A DNA stretch of 64,000 nt from Palleronia abyssalis (GTDB lineage: Bacteria; Pseudomonadota; Alphaproteobacteria; Rhodobacterales; Rhodobacteraceae), in NCBI RefSeq assembly GCF_900302445.1, contig NZ_ONZF01000009.1, positions 1-64,000 of the forward strand, given 5' to 3'. The stretch's first letter is position 1. Every line of letters starts with the position of its first letter. Position numbers and translations under genes: made by a program. Positions 58,830 to 64,000 of the stretch are shown here, one piece after another. Below the pieces are notes generated by a model. The model ran no database searches. It worked only from the letters and a program-made list of their open reading frames with translations, and was not told the DNA's origin.

Positions 58830-61424
58830 TCAGGTCGGGTCGCAGCCCGCGTTCGGGTCGCCGGCTTCTGTGTCCGGGTCGCCGTCTGCGAAGAGGTTGC
58901 GCAGGACGTAGAAGCGGGCGCTGCCGGTTTCGGGTGTGAGGCGGACTTTCCTGGCGAGCCTGTTGCCTTCACCGGGGAGGAGAACGCCTGTGTCGCGCAG
59001 GTGACGGGCGACGCGGGTGGCGTCGAGATCGGCGCAGATCTCGCCGCGAAACACCTCCCCGAAGACGTAGAAGGTCTCGCCCTGGGGCTCGCTGCGACGG
59101 AAGCCGGCGCGGTTGTGGACGGGGCGGGTTTCGCGCGCGGAGCCGTCGTCCGGGCGGCGCGCCCCGTCTTCGAGAACGGGCCCGAGGTCCTCGAAGCGGC
59201 TGCGGCCATGGGCTGCGACGAACGCCCGGACGCGCGCGAGGGCCTTGATGTCGTCATGGGCGCCGGGGCCGCGCTCGGCCTTCCAGAGGCGGGCGAGGTC
59301 GGCCAGGGCATCTCGGGCGGTACCGGGGGGCCAGGGCAGCAGACCGGCCTGGATGGCGGTTTCCCCGGCGACGGCGAAGAGGGCGAAGCGGCGCAGGGCG
59401 CGGTGGATCTGCGGGTCGTCGCCGGCGTCGAGGACGCTGTCGAGAAAGGCCGCGAGGGCGGCGGGCGCTGCGGCGCGGATCTGGTCACGATGCACTGCGA
59501 TCCAGCGCACCAGGGCGGGCCCGGCATGGCCGTAATGGGTCCTGGCCCTGGCGGCGATCCGGTCGGCGAAGGCCGTGGGGCCCGGGCTGTCGTGCAGGGT
59601 CTCGAAGAGACCGAGACCGACACCGGCATCGGCGGGCAGATCGAGCAGGCGGACGGCCTGGCCGCCGGTGACGTCCGGAGCGCCGTGGCGCGCCTGGGTG
59701 AGGCGTTGTGCGACGGTGAGCTCGCCGGAGGAAAGCAGGATGGTGCGCCAGTGGCCGATCGGACGGGCGCCGCCGGTCTGAGTGGCGCGCGCCTTGCCCT
59801 GACCATTGACGATCATGTAGATCATCTCGCCGAGATCGTCGGCCTTGCTCTGGCCGAGTTCATCTTGCACCAGGAGAGTGTCGCAATGCAGCCGGGCCTG
59901 GGCCTCCTTGCCGCTCGCGGTGCCGTGCCAGCTGTTCAGGAAGCCGTTCTTGTCGTCGCCGCGCCCCCAGATGCTCGCGGCGAGACGCAAGGCCGTGGTC
60001 TTGCCGCAGCCGGATGGTCCGTGGAGGTGGACGCCGCCGCTTTCCGCGCCGAGAAGCTGGAGGAAGGGGCCGGCGAGGCCGGCAGTGACGGCCAGGATCA
60101 GGCGGCTGTTGCCGAGGGCATCGGCGACCAGGTCCTGCCACCCCTCGAGGCTGCCGCCCCGGGCGTAGGCATGGGGGGCGTCGAGATCGATCAGGGCGGG
60201 CCGATCTTCGGGAATGACGCCGAGGCCCGGGATCACGAAACTGTCTTCGCCCATCCATCCGCTTTGCGTGGCGCGGGCCAGGACGACCGGGGGGCGCGTG
60301 GCGGTGATGTAGACATTGAGCGCGGCGCGGTCCTGTCGCTCGACGGAGATGTCGAGGCCGGCGGCGCCGAGCAGTTCGCGGGCCTCCTTGCCGTCGCCGG
60401 CGAAGAGGCGGTTTTCGAGAACGAGGGCGACGGGGCGCCCTTCGGGCGTCTCGAATTCGACGGCGCGGCCCCAGCCGCTGCCATCGGGCAGACGGCAATA
60501 GCCGATGACCCGGAGGGGCGCGCAGATCCAGGCCCAGATCTCGATCCGCTGGCCGGTCTCGCAATCAAGGGTCGTCCGGAGCTGCTCGACGCCCTCGGGC
60601 GTGAGACGGAAGCCTCGCGGCAGGGTCCCATGGGGGTCGTGTTCCGCGGGATCGTCCTCCGGCGCGGCCGGGACATCTTGCCCGGCCGGTGTGTCCTGGC
60701 CGGTTTCCTCGCGGGCGACAGCTGGCAGCGGACCGATCTCGACGAGCAGATCGGGCCGGTCGGCCAGGGCCTGTCCGGGAGACGGAGCCGCCAGGCCGGC
60801 CTCGGCGAGGTCGGCGATGTCGAAGCCCGGGGTCGGGGCGAGGTCGAAGTGGCGGGCGAGGCCTGCCATGTCGAGGCGGCGGATCCGGGCGGCGCCGACC
60901 CTGGTGAGGGCGGCGGCGACGGCGTCGGCCGCGGCCCTGCCGGGTGCGTCGAGATCGGGGGCGATGATCACGTCGCGCCCGGCCAGCGGCGTCCAGTCGG
61001 CGGCCGCGGCGGCGGTCGCGCCGCCGGGCCAGGTGGTGTGGCTCAGATCCGGCAGCAGGCGCGCGGCGGCCCGGACGCATTTCTCGCCCTCGTGGATCAT
61101 CACGGTGGCGTCCGGCGCGGCAAGCAGGCGCGGCAGGTCGAAGAGCGGCAGATCGGGATGGCCGACCCGGTGCCAGGCGTACTGGCCGCCGATCCGGTGC
61201 AGCGTCAGCGGGCGGAGGGTCTTGTCGCGCTTGCCCGTTTCGGGGTCCGGCTCAGGGGTTTCGTAGCGCAGGATGTAGCCCAGCAGGGCGCCATCGGCAT
61301 TGCGATACGGGTAGGCGGCGAAGAGCGGCCAGTCCTGGCACCTGTCGCGTTTGGGTGCGGGGGCCTCCTCGGGTACGGGGCTGACGAGCGTGTCGGCGGA
61401 GGGGCGCGGGGACATGTCGCTCAT
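58830..61424 (-). CDS. TOPRIM plus DUF927-type ATPase, primase-helicase-like protein
   Basis: An 864-residue protein. Residues about 30-170 resemble a TOPRIM region (VMIHEGEKCVRAAARLLP with the catalytic-type Glu, then VIIAPDLDAPGRAA with the Asp-x-Asp). Residues about 300-640 form a DUF927-type P-loop ATPase with Walker A HGPSGCGKTT near 467 and Walker B LLVQDELGQ near 515. The C-terminal 150 residues look like a winged-helix DNA-binding part (VFGEVFRGEICADLDATRVARHL, a late-LRDTGVL helix). Such proteins are encoded by prophages, plasmids and integrative elements for replication. Its start overlaps the stop of the small upstream gene (ATGA). No primase active site other than TOPRIM is seen. 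Confidence 0.8.
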   Translation of the reverse strand: MSDMSPRPSADTLVSPVPEEAPAPKRDRCQDWPLFAAYPYRNADGALLGYILRYETPEPDPETGKRDKTLRPLTLHRIGGQYAWHRVGHPDLPLFDLPRLLAAPDATVMIHEGEKCVRAAARLLPDLSHTTWPGGATAAAAADWTPLAGRDVIIAPDLDAPGRAAADAVAAALTRVGAARIRRLDMAGLARHFDLAPTPGFDIADLAEAGLAAPSPGQALADRPDLLVEIGPLPAVAREETGQDTPAGQDVPAAPEDDPAEHDPHGTLPRGFRLTPEGVEQLRTTLDCETGQRIEIWAWICAPLRVIGYCRLPDGSGWGRAVEFETPEGRPVALVLENRLFAGDGKEARELLGAAGLDISVERQDRAALNVYITATRPPVVLARATQSGWMGEDSFVIPGLGVIPEDRPALIDLDAPHAYARGGSLEGWQDLVADALGNSRLILAVTAGLAGPFLQLLGAESGGVHLHGPSGCGKTTALRLAASIWGRGDDKNGFLNSWHGTASGKEAQARLHCDTLLVQDELGQSKADDLGEMIYMIVNGQGKARATQTGGARPIGHWRTILLSSGELTVAQRLTQARHGAPDVTGGQAVRLLDLPADAGVGLGLFETLHDSPGPTAFADRIAARARTHYGHAGPALVRWIAVHRDQIRAAAPAALAAFLDSVLDAGDDPQIHRALRRFALFAVAGETAIQAGLLPWPPGTARDALADLARLWKAERGPGAHDDIKALARVRAFVAAHGRSRFEDLGPVLEDGARRPDDGSARETRPVHNRAGFRRSEPQGETFYVFGEVFRGEICADLDATRVARHLRDTGVLLPGEGNRLARKVRLTPETGSARFYVLRNLFADGDPDTEAGDPNAGCDPT

Positions 61425-61762
61425 GGCCGCACCCCCAGCTCGCGGGCCAGGCGTTTCGCGGCGGCGAGCTGGCCAATCCCGTTGAGGTAGGCGTAAAGGC
61501 TCACCGGGTCGCTGCCGGCATCGTCTGTCGCGAAATCGGCCCAGACGCCGCGGGCGATGTTGATCTTGAAGCTGCCCGGGGAGCGATCGGCGCGGGTGGG
61601 GTTGAGGGCGACGTATTCGCGCCCCTCGCGGCGGCCGCCGGGGAGCCACTGGTGGAGAAGGCTGTCGAGGCGGGACATCGCGGCGGCGTTGACCGCGGCG
61701 ATGAAGCGGCTGATGTCGTGGGGTTGGAGGGGGTGGCGCGGCTGCGCCTCTTTCGTTGTCAT
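61421..61762 (-). CDS. Primase zinc-domain-like small protein without cysteines
   Basis: A 113-residue protein. The segment LLHQWLPGGRREGREYVALNPTRADRSPGSFKINIARGVWADFATDDAGSD follows the pattern of the CHC2-type zinc-binding domain of DnaG-like primases (residues about 35-85), but no Cys or His metal ligands remain. It then runs VSLYAYLNGIGQLAAAKRLA. It overlaps the 864-residue gene by ATGA, so a normally continuous zinc-TOPRIM-helicase protein is split in two here. Two perfect hairpins lie just upstream in its leader. It is probably a DNA-binding partner. Confidence 0.7.
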   Translation of the reverse strand: MTTKEAQPRHPLQPHDISRFIAAVNAAAMSRLDSLLHQWLPGGRREGREYVALNPTRADRSPGSFKINIARGVWADFATDDAGSDPVSLYAYLNGIGQLAAAKRLARELGVRP

Positions 61763-61779
61763 GGTCGTCGTTCCCTATG

Positions 61780-61827
61780 CCCTGCGCCCGGGGGGCGCAG
61801 GGGGCCCTCCGGGCGGTGCCCGGAGGG
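61780..61827. promoter_or_regulatory. Tandem perfect GC hairpins in leader of primase-like unit
   Basis: Hairpin one: CCCTGCGCCC (61780-61789), GGG loop, GGGCGCAGGG (61793-61802). Hairpin two: CCCTCCGGGC (61805-61814), GGT loop, GCCCGGAGGG (61818-61827). Both have perfect ten-base arms and three-base loops, two bases apart, and lie 18-65 bases upstream of the 61762 start. They could be an attenuator, a protein-binding site or replication structure. Confidence 0.6.
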
Positions 61828-61849
61828 GAATGAAGGGGAGGGGTGGACC

Positions 61850-62202
61850 GGAAAGCCCGCAAAAACTGTATCCGTTCCGAAGAGCGGACGCGGTATTGCG
61901 GTCGCGCCCGGGTGCTCTCTTCGCCGGCGCGTCTCCCGTTATGCGCCGGTAAGGAGAGTATCGTGTTTCGGTGCGAAAACCGCAAAAGAAACCACGCCCT
62001 GGCGGTGCATCTTTATGTGGACAACCCGGTTTGGGCCCTGAAAACAAGGGCTGTGGGAGACGGACTGCCGGGCTGTTTCGCGCGCCCATGAAACGATCGC
62101 GGGGGCGGATCCGCCGGCCGATGGCCTGTCATCTTCCATTCTTGGCGCCCTCTTGCGCGACGGGGCAATCGGTGGAAAGGTCGATACAGGAAAGCCCGCA
62201 AA
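61850..62202. repeat. Short direct repeats in the 686-base non-coding region
   Basis: Between 61763 and 62448 there is no convincing gene. GGAAAGCCCGCAAA occurs twice, at 61850-61863 and 62189-62202, each followed downstream by GTATTGC (61893-61899 and 62210-62216). Between the copies are a small hairpin GCCCT/AGGGC (62035-62051) and TGTGGACAA (62016-62024), one base off the DnaA box. The latter also occurs at 57378-57386. The layout is reminiscent of a replication-origin or mobile-element control region, but the repeats are too few to call iterons. Confidence 0.4.
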
Positions 62203-62448
62203 CTTTCCCGTATTGCAGCCGGGCGCGCGCTCCCCGCGCGCGTCCGGTCAGTTCCTCCCGGCGACCACCTGGTCTGCGGCGCCCGCAATGGTCCTGCAGG
62301 GCGTGCCGGAACCGGTGCTCGCGGTCGTCCCTGGCAGACACGTCCCGACAGATCGTCTCGTGGCCCCCCGATCGGGGGTATGATCCTTGTCACCGGCCTT
62401 CAGGGTTGATCCGGCGGGATGCGAGAAGCGTTCCCCGGTGGGAGTGGC

Positions 62449-63303
62449 CTACTCCGGTACCCCGCCCAGTATGAAGGTGGCGATCAGGAGAGGACCGGGC
62501 TCGGCGCCGGGGAAATGGCGCGCGAAGATGTCCCACACGGCGCCGGTTCGCAAGAGAGAGGAGAGACCGGCATCGATGAAGGCCAGTCCTTCCCAGTCGC
62601 AGGCCTGAAGGGCAATGGCGTATGGCTCGAAGGAGTTGAGCCGGCCGCCGAGACGGAGTGGGGACCGCGCGGCGAGATACGGCAGCAACAGGGCCTGATC
62701 TCCGGCATGGGCGGCGACCTTCCGGTCCTTGAGCATCTGCACGCCTTCGGGATGATCGTCGACAAGGAGGATTTCGACCCGGTCAGACACACCAGCCTCC
62801 CCGAGCGCAGACCGAAGCCCGGCAAGGGTCGTGGTGCCGGTGACGACCGACACGGTCCGGTCGACCAGATCCTCCACGTTCAGCACAGGATCCGCACCGT
62901 AGGACAGGAAGTCCGCCCCGGTCACGAAGACCGTCTGGCTGAACCCGAGGCCGCGTTCGCGCCGGTCGATCGAGGCCGTGGTGGCCCCGCACAGGATATC
63001 GACTTGGCCGGCCAGTACGGCTTCGACGCGATCGGCCGGTGCCACGGCGGCCTCGTGGAGTGTTGGGACCGGGATTTCGGCTCGGACCGCGGCTGCCTCT
63101 ACGGCGTCGCGGCAGAGATCCACCATGTATCCTTCTCCTTTGCCGTCGACGATGTCGGAGAAGGGCAGAGAGTCCACGACCACGCCCATGGTGATCGACC
63201 CGGCCGAGACGATCGATCCCCTGCCGTCGGCGCACGCCGCCAAGGCAGCCTCCCCCTGGAGGACCAGCGCCAGGACTGCACTTTGCCAGATACGTCTCGT
63301 CAT
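62449..63303 (-). CDS. Amino-acid-type periplasmic binding protein, orphan
   Basis: A 284-residue family 3 solute-binding protein with a signal peptide (QSAVLALVLQGEAALA, cleaved near ACADG). The core includes ITMGVVVDSLPFSDIVDGKGEGYMVDLCRDAVEA, CGATTASIDRRERGLGFSQTVF (the Arg that binds the alpha-carboxylate is in SIDRRE) and VVTGTTTLAGLR. No permease or ATPase adjoins it, so it serves a distant transporter or a sensor. No ribosome site is evident before the ATG at 63303. Divergent from the membrane protein at 63363 across 59 bases; the pair may be a binding protein with a membrane partner. Confidence 0.85.
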   Translation of the reverse strand: MTRRIWQSAVLALVLQGEAALAACADGRGSIVSAGSITMGVVVDSLPFSDIVDGKGEGYMVDLCRDAVEAAAVRAEIPVPTLHEAAVAPADRVEAVLAGQVDILCGATTASIDRRERGLGFSQTVFVTGADFLSYGADPVLNVEDLVDRTVSVVTGTTTLAGLRSALGEAGVSDRVEILLVDDHPEGVQMLKDRKVAAHAGDQALLLPYLAARSPLRLGGRLNSFEPYAIALQACDWEGLAFIDAGLSSLLRTGAVWDIFARHFPGAEPGPLLIATFILGGVPE

Positions 63304-63362
63304 AAGCGATATTGCCGTGCAAGCTCAGCATACGGTAGGCACAGCAGGAATGGGGGTCAATC

Positions 63363-64000
63363 GTGCGAAGCAAGCGCAGAGTGAGCCCGGGGCCTGCCGA
63401 GCTGATGCGCCTGTCGGCGGCCATGATCGCCGGGGCGGCCATTATGGCATGGGCCCTGATGGCGTGGGGACCTGCAACGCCGCCTGAACTGTCGTCCGAT
63501 CGGATCGCGGAGTGCGCCTGGGGAACCACGTGCTGGCACAACACCTACTACGACGCATTCGTGCGGAACGGCCTTGTCGAAGGCCGCCCGGCGGAAGGCA
63601 GCGTGCTGGGCCTTCTTCGCTACCGGATCGAGGCCGTCACGACGCAGGATCTCTTCACCTCCCTGACGATCCTGTTTTCGGTTCTGATCTTTCTCGGGGG
63701 GCTTGCGTATGGCCGGCGCGAACAGTTGCGGATGCATACGGTCGAGGTTCTGATGAGCGTTTTCCTGTCCGACACGCTGGCCAGGGAGAACCCCCGCATG
63801 GCCAACCTGATGCGCCGTGCAAAGGAAGGTGATGTTCAGATCACCGGAGATTTGGACGGGGCGGATGACCAGACCCTCATCACCATGCTCGATTTCTACG
63901 AGTTCGTGGCCCAGAGCTGTTTCGAGCGGTCCCTGAGCACGCGTGTCGTCATCGAGATCCGCGGCGATGCGATGCGCAGGGCCTATGATGTCTGCCGAGG
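63363..64000 (+). CDS. Membrane protein, DUF4760-like, incomplete at window end
   Basis: The frame runs open from GTG 63363 to the right edge, 212 codons so far. It has an N-terminal membrane helix (LSAAMIAGAAIMAWALMAW), an extracytoplasmic loop with two cysteines (CAWGTTCW, a likely disulphide) and a second helix (LTILFSVLIFLGGLAYG). A cytoplasmic domain follows, with MLDFYEFVAQSCFERSL and helices resembling the DUF4760 family. GGGGG precedes the GTG; an in-frame ATG at 63405 is possible. Its function is unknown. It is divergent from the binding protein at 62449-63303. Confidence 0.6.
   Translation, partial: MRSKRRVSPGPAELMRLSAAMIAGAAIMAWALMAWGPATPPELSSDRIAECAWGTTCWHNTYYDAFVRNGLVEGRPAEGSVLGLLRYRIEAVTTQDLFTSLTILFSVLIFLGGLAYGRREQLRMHTVEVLMSVFLSDTLARENPRMANLMRRAKEGDVQITGDLDGADDQTLITMLDFYEFVAQSCFERSLSTRVVIEIRGDAMRRAYDVCR

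Noticed and set aside
59001-61490. Rightward open frame of about 829 codons
   Set aside because: It is the antisense of the TOPRIM/DUF927-type gene and gives a Gly/Ala/Glu-rich product without motifs, while the leftward frame shows Walker motifs and C-ending codons.

Overview
The window is a GC-rich (about two thirds G+C), gene-dense chromosome or plasmid segment that looks like an alphaproteobacterium of the Rhodobacterales (Roseobacter-type). The grounds are strongly C/G-ending codons, ATGA-type gene overlaps, many TRAP and Liv-type uptake systems, and CoA-dependent catabolic genes. I see no rRNA, tRNA or CRISPR. Almost everything up to 57.3 kb is uptake plus catabolism of organic acids, aromatics or tryptophan-related compounds.

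Layout. 0-10.3 kb: the tail of a branched-chain-type ABC transporter whose livM is cut at the left edge (118-447), then livG, livF, a TIM-barrel isomerase and a FadN-like dehydrogenase/hydratase fusion. An opposing operon carries a second TIM-barrel isomerase, an EthD protein, two hotdog proteins and an AMP-forming acyl-CoA ligase; SnoaL-like and NmrA-like genes follow. 10.3-20.1 kb: two complete TRAP transporters flanking an orphan Liv-type binding protein, a cytochrome P450 and an alpha/beta hydrolase. 20.4-29.5 kb: a flavin reductase, then one long leftward operon (livG-livH-livM-livK-livF, two acyl-CoA dehydrogenases, a crotonase-fold protein, a D-2-hydroxyacid dehydrogenase). 29.7-36.7 kb: a metallo-beta-lactamase-fold hydrolase, a LysR regulator and a divergent operon of two MaoC-like proteins, two CaiB/BaiF CoA-transferases and a GMC oxidoreductase.

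36.7-52.1 kb is the most distinctive part. It has tryptophan 2,3-dioxygenase (kynA), kynureninase (kynU), a second kynureninase-like PLP enzyme, a VOC-plus-double-cupin fusion, an SDR, an MBL hydrolase, a class I/II aminotransferase, a two-subunit indolepyruvate ferredoxin oxidoreductase, a MarR regulator, two PYROXD2-like FAD oxidoreductases and a cyclase-family hydrolase (kynurenine formamidase/isatin hydrolase-like). Four promoter regions here share the dyad WTGCA-NN-TGCAW (one copy with a mismatch), which suggests one regulon, probably under the local MarR protein. 52.2-57.3 kb is a five-gene oligopeptide/nickel-type ABC operon whose promoter shares a TTTCAGGCTTnAAG element with the kynA upstream region.

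57.3-62.4 kb is different: an uncharacterised gene with G-ending codon preference, then a leftward three-gene unit of a cysteine-free primase-zinc-domain-like protein, an 864-residue TOPRIM plus DUF927-type ATPase protein and an unknown protein. It is preceded by a 686-base non-coding stretch with tandem perfect hairpins and short repeats. This looks like a remnant or module of a replicon or mobile element. The right end carries an orphan amino-acid-type periplasmic binding protein and an incomplete two-helix membrane protein.

Working model (inference): a catabolic island that imports several acids or peptides, activates them as CoA thioesters and processes tryptophan through kynurenine and/or indolepyruvate. 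The ring-attack steps after kynureninase cannot be assigned from sequence alone.
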